Shown: positions 1-5,741 of the stretch, piece after piece | How the letters are laid out: the number at the start of each line of letters is the position of its first letter | How positions within the stretch are numbered: the first letter of the stretch is position 1 | Origin: Candidatus Njordarchaeota archaeon | Lineage (GTDB): Archaea > Asgardarchaeota > Njordarchaeia > Njordarchaeales > Njordarchaeaceae | Direction of reading: 5' to 3' | DNA: 7,998 nucleotides | Assembly (NCBI GenBank): GCA_029856615.1 | Contig: JAHKLF010000064.1 | Coordinates: 1-7,998, forward strand | The notes under the pieces: generated by a model | What the model saw: the letters and a program-made list of their open reading frames with translations, nothing else | What the model was told of the DNA's origin: nothing | Database searches by the model: none | Position numbers and translations under genes: made by a program

Positions 1-417
1 GAACCGTTTAAGGATTTCCCATTAAAAGTTGTAAGAGGTAATATGGACATGGGAGAGGCTGAGAAATTTCCAGAGGTAGAGCTTTTTTCGCCTCCAAATG
101 GTGAATATAAGATAATTCTATTTCATGGTACGGGAATATATCCACGCGGAGAACCAATGCTTCTCAGAGGCGTAGCGCGGAGATACGGAGCTAGTGTTAT
201 TTTAACTGGTCATACACACGCACCAGATGTCCGTAAGGTCATAGATGTTATAATAATAAATCCAGGAAGTGGAACGGGAGTCTATGGAGGAAGCGGAGGG
301 CTCGGCTTCCCAACATGGGCCGTTGCGGAATTTAGTGAAAGTAGAGTTCGCGTGCAGATATATGGATGTAAATCGAGGAGGATTCACGTTATAATGGAAA
401 AAACCTTTGAGATATGA
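1..417 (+). CDS. VPS29/YfcE-like metallophosphoesterase, 5' end outside window
   Basis: The reading frame is open from base 1, so the gene begins upstream; 138 residues are visible. The ATG at 43 lies inside the conserved core and is not the true start, because the frame upstream already encodes VVRGNMD. Metal-binding motifs of the calcineurin-like phosphoesterase fold are present: GNMD (visible residues 13-16), FHG (41-43) and GHTH (70-73), followed by the INPGS turn typical of the YfcE/MJ0936/VPS29 group. In family members these residues hold two divalent metals and hydrolyse phosphodiesters or phosphomonoesters; the substrate here is unknown. The usual HGH motif reads HGTG, so one possible ligand position differs. 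The missing N-terminus should carry the D-x-H motif. The next gene follows after 14 bases on the same strand, so co-transcription is likely. Family assignment is secure; function is not. Confidence 0.88.
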   Translation, partial: EPFKDFPLKVVRGNMDMGEAEKFPEVELFSPPNGEYKIILFHGTGIYPRGEPMLLRGVARRYGASVILTGHTHAPDVRKVIDVIIINPGSGTGVYGGSGGLGFPTWAVAEFSESRVRVQIYGCKSRRIHVIMEKTFEI

Positions 418-431
418 TCTGAGTTTCGCTC

Positions 432-1310
432 ATGAAAAATATTACGAACTTCATAGTATTAAGTATCAACGCTTATTCGGAAGGTTTGTTAAAAATGAAT
501 CAATTATCTGACGACATTCTTACTCTCTCATTGTCGGCGATTTATGAATTTATTAGAAAGGGAGAGAAGAATGAAGCACGAAGAATTATCAGAGAGTTAG
601 CTAAAAAAATTCGCAATATTCGAAAGGTAGAGAAGCAAATTCACGCTGCACTTAGAGTTACTCAATTAGCGATAATGATAAAAGATACGGAGTTCGCGGA
701 ACGCTTTCTCATGGATATACTTAACGAAGCGAAACAAAGTAAAAAAAGTCTCTTACGCGATATTCTTCCTTATGTAGCACGCTTAAAGGCGGAAATCGTC
801 AAAATAAGACTCTTGGAGGGGAGAGATCCAGGAGATATGTTAAATGAAGTTCTTGCAGAATATGAGTCCTTAGCAGAAGAGGGGAAGCTTCTAAGCGAGT
901 ACTTAAGTTTTCTTTCAACAATATATTTAGAAGCTATGAGAATAAAACACAGGATTAAAAGTGCGGAGGAGAAGATTAAGAACGCATTAGAACTTGTAGA
1001 TAAAACGAGCACATATGAGCAAACTGATTATCTTAAACCATACATTGCTGAAGCATTAGCTTCTTTAGCAGAAATAGAGTATGAGCTAGGTAAAATAAGT
1101 TCTGCGCTGAATTATTTATCACAAGCGTTTAATATTTACATAGACTTAGGATGGGAAAGAGAAATCACTGAAGTGGGGCTTCTATTATCTAAATTACACA
1201 TAGAGAATAATGATAAGGAGACTGCAAAGCGCGTTTTAGAAGACTTAAAGCGTATTATCAAAAGAGATGATCTGCGTGAGTTGATTATAAATGAATTAAG
1301 AAAGATTTAA
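432..1310 (+). CDS. TPR-like alpha-helical protein of unknown function
   Basis: This is a 292-residue, almost wholly helical, charged protein with no membrane segment or signal peptide visible. Helix-turn-helix pairs with spaced Ala, Leu and Tyr (for example AEALASLAEIEYELGKIS, then ALNYLSQAFNIYIDLG, around residues 205-240) resemble tetratricopeptide repeats, which usually act as protein-binding scaffolds. I do not recognise a specific family and see no catalytic motif. The ATG at 432 has no clear Shine-Dalgarno. An in-frame ATG at 495 (residue 22) has GGAAGG at 479-484, about 10 bases upstream, so a 271-residue product is possible. It follows the phosphoesterase gene closely, suggesting an operon. 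It ends one base before the stop codon of the convergent proteasome-type gene. Confidence 0.75.
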   Translation: MKNITNFIVLSINAYSEGLLKMNQLSDDILTLSLSAIYEFIRKGEKNEARRIIRELAKKIRNIRKVEKQIHAALRVTQLAIMIKDTEFAERFLMDILNEAKQSKKSLLRDILPYVARLKAEIVKIRLLEGRDPGDMLNEVLAEYESLAEEGKLLSEYLSFLSTIYLEAMRIKHRIKSAEEKIKNALELVDKTSTYEQTDYLKPYIAEALASLAEIEYELGKISSALNYLSQAFNIYIDLGWEREITEVGLLLSKLHIENNDKETAKRVLEDLKRIIKRDDLRELIINELRKI

Positions 1311-1311
1311 G

Positions 1312-1929
1312 CTAAATCTTCAAAGTTATCGTTTGAAGTTCGCTTTTCTCCCGTGTTATTACAGCGAGATCCACATATTTCCCAGCTAATACATCTCTTC
1401 TAGCAACAGCTCTCATGACATCTAATGCCAGCTCTTTAGCGTCATCAACAGACATATCTGGCGAGTAGCGATCTTCGAGCAGTCCAATCGCTACTTCTGC
1501 GGAAATACCGGATGCTGCATACTCTTCTTCGATTACAGAACCTACAGGATCTAAAGAAAATAGTCTTGGTTTTTCTGGATATTTATCTACTCCCCCTATT
1601 AAGGCAAATGTAATATAAGGAAAGAGCTTATAACTGTAAAGGATGAGGCCAAGTCTATTTGCTATGGCGGATATCGAGAGAGGACGTCCTAAGGTATATT
1701 TTAAGTAATTAATTTCGATTTTGATAGTTCTTAACAAATTTTGTAAATCAGCAACGTGCCCCGCAAAAGCAAAACCAACGTTGTCTAAAATATCAACGGC
1801 TCTTCCGGCTTGCTGTGATACAACCAAATATCCATAAGATACTTTCTTTGTTCCCGCTAATATTACACCATCCTTGCATCTCATTCCTAAGACTAAAGAC
1901 TCCCAAGTACCTAGGCTTATTTGAGACAT
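1312..1929 (-). CDS. psmB: Proteasome beta-type subunit, probably catalytically inactive
   Basis: The 205-residue sequence aligns with archaeal 20S beta subunits along its length: GMRCKDGVILAG near the N-terminus, FAFAGHVADLQNL (loop and helix 1), ALIGGVDK, LFSLDPVGSV, YAASGISAEVAIGLLE and VDLAVITR. Beta subunits form the inner heptameric rings of the 20S core and normally cleave peptides with a processed N-terminal Thr1. Anchoring on the conserved Gly5 and KDG, the Thr1 position is Ser11 here, preceded by Glu rather than the usual Gly. The acidic residue 17 is Thr27, Lys33 is Arg43 and Ser129 is Ile. Only the Asp166 equivalent (ARRD) seems kept. A Gly-Thr pair at residues 7-8 mimics a processing site but sits three residues too early. 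This suggests a structural, non-catalytic subunit, as known for one beta paralogue in Sulfolobus. The ATG has a strong Shine-Dalgarno (AGGAGGGG). The family call is sure; inactivity is inferred from a by-eye alignment. Confidence 0.87.
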   Translation of the reverse strand: MSQISLGTWESLVLGMRCKDGVILAGTKKVSYGYLVVSQQAGRAVDILDNVGFAFAGHVADLQNLLRTIKIEINYLKYTLGRPLSISAIANRLGLILYSYKLFPYITFALIGGVDKYPEKPRLFSLDPVGSVIEEEYAASGISAEVAIGLLEDRYSPDMSVDDAKELALDVMRAVARRDVLAGKYVDLAVITREKSELQTITLKI

Positions 1930-1935
1930 ATCTAA

Positions 1936-1943
1936 CCCCTCCT
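1936..1943 (-). promoter_or_regulatory. Ribosome binding site of the proteasome beta gene
   Basis: Read on the minus strand this is AGGAGGGG, six bases before the ATG at 1929. It is the strongest Shine-Dalgarno in the window and fixes the start of the gene. Confidence 0.8.
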
Positions 1944-1971
1944 AAACTTACTGAAGAATAAAGTAGTTTTC

Positions 1972-1984
1972 AATTAAATATTTT
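1972..1984 (-). promoter_or_regulatory. Candidate TATA box of the proteasome beta gene
   Basis: The minus strand reads AAAATATTTAATT here, in the 75-base gap after the NYN-like gene. A start about 25 bases downstream (near 1950) would leave room for the Shine-Dalgarno at 1936-1943. The gene may therefore have its own promoter in addition to any read-through. This is inferred from position and composition only. Confidence 0.45.
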
Positions 1985-2004
1985 GTGATAATCATCATGA
2001 TCTA

Positions 2005-2433
2005 TTATAGCTCTATAACGTTTTCGGTAACTGTCTTAAAGCTTTTTGGTATTCTACCTGGAGCGATAATGATAAGTCTTTTTAACGATTTAGCATGCAA
2101 CAGTGCGGGGAGGATACTTTCTTTATTGTGGGACACTATAATGGCGTCTATCACTGGATCATAAGCAGCATCGAGCATATCAATTACTAATCTAACATCC
2201 TTAGCTAATACTGTAACGATAGGCTCAATTCCTAGCTTGGATATCTCAGTAAGCATATCTCGATAATTGTCCATTTCTTCTTGTTCAAGGTAGATTTTAG
2301 CACTTATTATCTTTCCAAATTCTTTTGCTCTTGTAATTATCTCTTCAATCGTAGGAAGGTCTCTTGCAGTCTCAAAGTTTATGAATAAAGCTATCTTCTG
2401 TTCACTTTCTTGTTTTCTCAAGTTTTTCACCAA
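2005..2433 (-). CDS. Small NYN/PIN-like protein, acidic active site apparently degenerate
   Basis: A 142-residue alpha/beta protein. IALFINFETARDLPTIEEII resembles the first strand and helix of NYN (LabA/DUF88) domains, AKIYLEQ the second strand, and IDAIIVSHNKESILPALLHA plus LIIIAPG the later strand-helix units. NYN proteins are PIN-like nucleases that use conserved aspartates. Here the first-strand Asp is Asn (FIN) and the usual SGDSD is SHNKE, so catalysis is doubtful and an RNA-binding or structural role is possible. The family call is tentative. The start is uncertain: TTG at 2433, GTG at 2430, or TTG at 2421, the last preceded by GGTGA at a 5-base spacing. It begins 17 bases after the trmI stop, so it is probably co-transcribed with trmI and the radical SAM gene. 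Confidence 0.6.
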   Translation of the reverse strand: MVKNLRKQESEQKIALFINFETARDLPTIEEIITRAKEFGKIISAKIYLEQEEMDNYRDMLTEISKLGIEPIVTVLAKDVRLVIDMLDAAYDPVIDAIIVSHNKESILPALLHAKSLKRLIIIAPGRIPKSFKTVTENVIEL

Positions 2434-2450
2434 TAAGATGATAGATTAGA

Positions 2451-3293
2451 TCATTTTTCTTTTTTACTCTCTAGGATAAGCCAAAGGGGGGTAATGAGGC
2501 TTTTTCTGGCGAATATTATAAATGCCGAAAAATAGTACCCCCGAAGTTCGGGTCTAACCGCATATGGTTTAACCTGTATTTTCCTAATAAATCCTTCTAT
2601 AATATTAATGTCTACGAATCCAAGTTTCATTAATGTTCGTAATGTTTTTTCGACTTGATTATAGGTTGGTACATAAATTATGACCTTACCACCAGGCTTT
2701 AGAGCATCCCAAACGTGTTTCAGTACGGTCCAAGGATCAGGTATATCTATAAAGACTGTATCGACGTTCTTTTCATCGATACCCGTGGCCGCTACATCCT
2801 TAACTTTTATTGTATATCTTCTTGGTGCATTTATAGCTTCTAAATTACGCTTTGCGATTTCGACTCTTTCCTTTACTTTTTCATAAGAATAAATCCAACC
2901 GGATTCACCTATCCTATTAAGAAGAAATGCTAAAAAAGCACCAGAACCCGTACCTATTTCGACTATTTTTTCATCTGGTTTTATATCTCCAAAAGCAAGA
3001 ATCAGACCCCAATCTCTTGGATATATTATTTGCGTGGCGCATGAGAAGTTACTATAATTCCTGATTATATCTGGCAACAAGGGCTGAAGAATTACGAACT
3101 TATATCCCAAATGTGATTTCACGATAGTTCCAGGAACTTTACCGATTATTTCATCATGCTTGATTACTCCATGCTGACATTGAAAGGAGCAACCCTTCTT
3201 AAGTCTAAAGACATAGCGTATTTCTTTCTTCTCTTTAAATAGAGGAATTAGGAGAACGAAATCTCCCTCCGAGAATATTCTATTTAACGACAT
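2451..3293 (-). CDS. trmI: tRNA (adenine-N1)-methyltransferase TrmI (m1A57/58)
   Basis: This 280-residue protein matches the archaeal TrmI/Trm61 family, which uses S-adenosylmethionine to methylate N1 of adenines 57/58 in the tRNA T-loop, usually as a homotetramer. An N-terminal beta domain (residues 1-75) with GDFVLL, then GKVPGTIV and LQP, precedes YPRDWGLILAFGDIKP. The Rossmann methyltransferase core carries SAM motif I EIGTGSGAF (112-120), acidic motif II at SYE (Glu138) and motif IV DIPDPW (183-188). The C-terminal AVRPELRG and FSAFIIFARK are typical of the family. About 16 further residues after FARK, including a short hydrophobic patch, form a small extension. Cys35, Cys39 and Cys85 lie in the N-terminal part and could form disulfides. 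It sits 14 bases downstream of the radical SAM gene and 17 bases upstream of the NYN-like gene. Confidence 0.9.
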   Translation of the reverse strand: MSLNRIFSEGDFVLLIPLFKEKKEIRYVFRLKKGCSFQCQHGVIKHDEIIGKVPGTIVKSHLGYKFVILQPLLPDIIRNYSNFSCATQIIYPRDWGLILAFGDIKPDEKIVEIGTGSGAFLAFLLNRIGESGWIYSYEKVKERVEIAKRNLEAINAPRRYTIKVKDVAATGIDEKNVDTVFIDIPDPWTVLKHVWDALKPGGKVIIYVPTYNQVEKTLRTLMKLGFVDINIIEGFIRKIQVKPYAVRPELRGYYFSAFIIFARKSLITPLWLILESKKEK

Positions 3294-3307
3294 TTTTGTC
3301 CCATTAT

Positions 3308-4438
3308 CTAAATAGTAAGGCTTAATCCAAGCTTTTTAGCATAATTAACAGCTTCTAACCATTCATTCCTTCTAATAGGTCTAGCGATTTCCTCATATTG
3401 CTTTGCTTTATACTCTGGCCTATACTGACCCATCACATTAACCCTAACTTTTGATAGATCCATTTCTCTAGCTATCCATTCAAGGATAGGTTTTGAACAG
3501 CACTCGATGTGATTTGGTAAACCTAGGTGTCTTATTAAAATTTCGTCACCATTGCTGTTTATGATTTTCAAATTCCGGGTTACTATATCAAAGTATTTTG
3601 GTATCTTCGACAGCCTAAGAGCGCAGTCGTTATTACCATATTTGAAATCAGGTAACCATAAGTCGATTACGCCATCTAGAAGCTTTAAACTTTCAGTTGA
3701 GTTGTACAGATTTGAGTTCCATATCTGAGGAACGTTAGCATCTAATCTGACTAAGACATCGAATATAAAATGAATATTTGGAGTAGGCTCGCCTCCAACC
3801 CAATTAACATTTCTTATTCTACCATGGGACCATTCATGATAGATAACCCTAGCTACTACTTCTGGGGATCCAGGATCACCATTATGTATTTGAGAGATAT
3901 CCCAATTTTGGCAGAATACGCACTTAAAATTACAATGACTGAAAAAAATAGTGTAGCTAGGTACTAATTCTGGTTCTTCTCCAATATGAATAAATATTGA
4001 CGAGATGTAAGCCTTATGATCCAATCGGCAAGCTCCCTTAGGTTCCTTAAATCTATCCACACCACAACGCCATTCGCAGAATCTGCAAGATTTAAGCATT
4101 TTCCATGCAATTTCCCTTTTAAGAGACAGCAAGTTTTTCTCCTTCACCTTCTCCTTCCATGATTTAATGATCTCTTGGTCATCATGCTCACTCATGAATA
4201 CTTTCATTTCCTTTAAAGCCTCATCATGAATTTTCCATAATTCCTCCTCTGGAAGTGTAGGATCAAAGTCTACTTCTATTAACTTTGCTATTAAGAATTT
4301 AGCCAAAGCCTTATTTCGTAAAATTGCCCAGTATCTAGAGAATCTCTTCAAAGCATCTTTGTTCTCAAGAATAGATATGCTATCAGGTCTTTGCCATACA
4401 ACTGGTATTTCTCCAATTTTATCGATCCAAGTAAACAC
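3308..4438 (-). CDS. PflX-type radical SAM protein (COG1313-like)
   Basis: A 376-residue radical SAM enzyme. The 4Fe-4S/SAM motif C-x3-C-x2-C is Cys169, Cys173 and Cys176 within FFSHCNFKCVFCQNWDISQ. It is preceded by a second cysteine set at Cys118, Cys121, Cys125 and Cys137 (CRFCEWRCGVDR, then GACR), the hallmark of the PflX-like group. GGEPTP (215-220) is the SAM amino-group contact. The family resembles pyruvate formate-lyase activating enzymes, but its substrate is not established and no PFL-like glycyl radical partner is visible here. The N-terminal 110 residues are a helical extension. The start is GTG, with AGGTAG upstream on the minus strand around 4446-4451; the ATG two bases upstream is out of frame. 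It leads a tight cluster with trmI and the NYN-like gene. Family call is strong; biochemical role unknown. Confidence 0.87.
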   Translation of the reverse strand: MFTWIDKIGEIPVVWQRPDSISILENKDALKRFSRYWAILRNKALAKFLIAKLIEVDFDPTLPEEELWKIHDEALKEMKVFMSEHDDQEIIKSWKEKVKEKNLLSLKREIAWKMLKSCRFCEWRCGVDRFKEPKGACRLDHKAYISSIFIHIGEEPELVPSYTIFFSHCNFKCVFCQNWDISQIHNGDPGSPEVVARVIYHEWSHGRIRNVNWVGGEPTPNIHFIFDVLVRLDANVPQIWNSNLYNSTESLKLLDGVIDLWLPDFKYGNNDCALRLSKIPKYFDIVTRNLKIINSNGDEILIRHLGLPNHIECCSKPILEWIAREMDLSKVRVNVMGQYRPEYKAKQYEEIARPIRRNEWLEAVNYAKKLGLSLTI

Positions 4439-4494
4439 ATTAATCTACCTAAAGCATTAATCCAATACATATCACTTAGGCCTAAAAGGAATAA

Positions 4495-4523
4495 AAAGTG
4501 TTTTAATTACACTTTATAAAGTG
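4495..4523 (-). promoter_or_regulatory. Palindromic TATA promoter/operator of the radical SAM-trmI cluster
   Basis: Positions 4510-4523 are a perfect 14-bp palindrome, CACTTTATAAAGTG, whose centre is a good archaeal TATA box. A third half-site, AAAGTGT at 4495-4501, forms a 7-bp inverted repeat with ACACTTT at 4509-4515 (7-base loop). A start about 25 bases downstream would leave a leader of about 50 bases before the GTG at 4438. Overlap of a palindrome with the TATA box suggests a dimeric regulator could compete with TBP; this is inference. Confidence 0.5.
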
Positions 4524-4600
4524 CATAGATTACACAAATTGAGAATTGGATGGCCCAGATAATGCATATTTAATAAAATAAGGGAAAAGAAGATGATTAC

Positions 4601-5452
4601 TTAACCCCCAACCTTTAAATTCAATAGATTAATTATTTCGCGATATCTATTTCTCACAGTGACTTCTGTTACACCAGCTATTTCAGCAACTTTCTTTTGT
4701 GTTCTCTTCTCGCCGCTCAAGCGAGTGGCGATATATATTGCAGCGGCAGCGATTCCAGCAGGGTCGCGACCGATTGATACACCCTTCTTCTTAGCTGCTC
4801 TAATTATTTCAATAGCTTTATTAATGGTCTCGCCGCTTAATCCGAGTTCTCTTCCAAAACTGATTACAAACTTTTCAGCATCAGGAACGGGTACCGCTAT
4901 TCTTAATTCATCTCTTATCATTCTATACGCCTTAGAAATCTCCTTCTTCCTCACACCACTAACTTTCGCAACCTTATCTAATGGTCTAGGAATTCCTGTT
5001 AACCTACTCGCTAGATACACCAAAGCAGCCACAATGGCCGCTACTCTCTCTCTTCTGATAGCTCTTTTACTGCTTAACCTTCTAAAATATTCAAGAACAG
5101 TATCCTTAGTAGCTCTTGGCAAGTGTAATCTAGAAGCTAATTCATTTAATATGGACATTGCAAATATAGTATTCCGCGTTTTCGCATCTTTAGGGATAAT
5201 TCGTGAAGGCTTTTCAGCCTGGATAAACGTTTCCACAGGTTTTATCATTGCCATCGGTGACGCAGATATATACCTGCGTTTTAGGCTATCCTCGGGCTTA
5301 AATTCTCTTCTCTCTGGTTTTAAGTCAATTATTACCTCACTCACAACGCTTCCACATTTAGTACAAACGTACGCATCACCTATTAGCTCAATCTCCTTTG
5401 ACCCACAATAAGGACAAGTCAGCTCCTCTATGAATTCACGCTCATAAGACAT
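4601..5452 (-). CDS. tfb: Transcription initiation factor B (TFB/TFIIB), divergent linker
   Basis: A 283-residue archaeal TFB, which bridges TBP-bound promoter DNA and RNA polymerase. An N-terminal zinc ribbon has ligands Cys13, Cys16, Cys30 and Cys33 (CPYCGS, then CTKCG). Two cyclin-like repeats follow (about 95-185 and 190-280). The second ends in GEKRTQKKVAEIAGVTEVTVRNRYREI, which includes the helix-turn-helix that reads the BRE. The stretch between the ribbon and first cyclin repeat is odd: from REF to RNTIF it is 41 residues, against 59 for the equivalent in Pyrococcus TFB as I recall it, and it lacks the usual DKGLST-like B-reader/linker segment. I chose the ATG at 5452 because the minus strand has GGGTGAT just upstream; an in-frame TTG at 5467 is less likely. 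It is divergent from ftsZ. It may be an alternative TFB rather than the housekeeping one. Confidence 0.93.
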   Translation of the reverse strand: MSYEREFIEELTCPYCGSKEIELIGDAYVCTKCGSVVSEVIIDLKPERREFKPEDSLKRRYISASPMAMIKPVETFIQAEKPSRIIPKDAKTRNTIFAMSILNELASRLHLPRATKDTVLEYFRRLSSKRAIRRERVAAIVAALVYLASRLTGIPRPLDKVAKVSGVRKKEISKAYRMIRDELRIAVPVPDAEKFVISFGRELGLSGETINKAIEIIRAAKKKGVSIGRDPAGIAAAAIYIATRLSGEKRTQKKVAEIAGVTEVTVRNRYREIINLLNLKVGG

Positions 5453-5498
5453 TTGTATCACCCACAAGCGAAAAAGTTAAATATGTTCTAGTTTAAGG

Positions 5499-5530
5499 TT
5501 TATAAATGTATGTCACTTTGTATATTTAAA
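5499..5530 (-). promoter_or_regulatory. Candidate tfb promoter: two TATA-like boxes
   Basis: On the minus strand TTTATAAA lies at 5499-5506, 47 bases before the ATG at 5452, and TTTAAATATA at 5521-5530, directly followed by CAAAGTG (5514-5520). Either is at a plausible distance for a short leader carrying the GGGTGAT ribosome site. TATACAAAGTG (5514-5524) recurs exactly on the other side of the intergenic region in the ftsZ promoter. Confidence 0.5.
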
Positions 5531-5678
5531 TTTTTCTATCATTCAAACGCATTGTTTAATTCTTTTCCTAAAAAATCATAGTCCATTTCTCAAGCTCGAA
5601 TAACTCAGCTCTTTACTCCTCAGTGAGAATTTGTGGATCATGCGTATAATCATCTTAACATCTCTATAATATCTCTCT
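5531..5678. other. Central part of the tfb/ftsZ divergent intergenic region
   Basis: An AT-rich stretch without a credible gene, between the candidate tfb promoter and the candidate ftsZ promoter. I see no RNA-like structure, strong repeat or CRISPR-type element in it. It may hold upstream regulatory sites for either gene. Confidence 0.5.
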
Positions 5679-5697
5679 TTTAATAGTATACAAAGTG
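5679..5697 (+). promoter_or_regulatory. Candidate ftsZ promoter with TATACAAAGTG element
   Basis: TTTTAATAGTATAC reads as a weak archaeal TATA region and is continuous with TATACAAAGTG (5687-5697). A start near 5711 would give a leader of about 30 bases before the TTG at 5742. The 11-bp element is the exact inverted copy of the one at 5514-5524 in front of tfb, and has the same orientation relative to its gene. Confidence 0.45.
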
Positions 5698-5729
5698 GCC
5701 AGACTCTATTGAGTGCATTCTATTAATTC

Positions 5730-5734
5730 GGGTG
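5730..5734 (+). promoter_or_regulatory. Ribosome binding site of ftsZ, decides TTG start
   Basis: GGGTG ends seven bases before the TTG at 5742 and matches the archaeal GGTGAT-type Shine-Dalgarno. It supports the TTG codon as the start, with no in-frame ATG nearby. Confidence 0.6.
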
Positions 5735-5741
5735 TACCTAT

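Noticed and set aside
43..417. ATG at 43 as a true gene start
   Set aside because: The frame is open to base 1 and encodes the conserved VVRGNMD motif across this ATG, so the gene starts before the window.
4659..5411. Long 250-residue open frame on the plus strand
   Set aside because: It lies wholly opposite the clearly conserved tfb gene, and its composition (rich in Ser, Ala, Leu and Ile) is what the complement of helical protein code gives.
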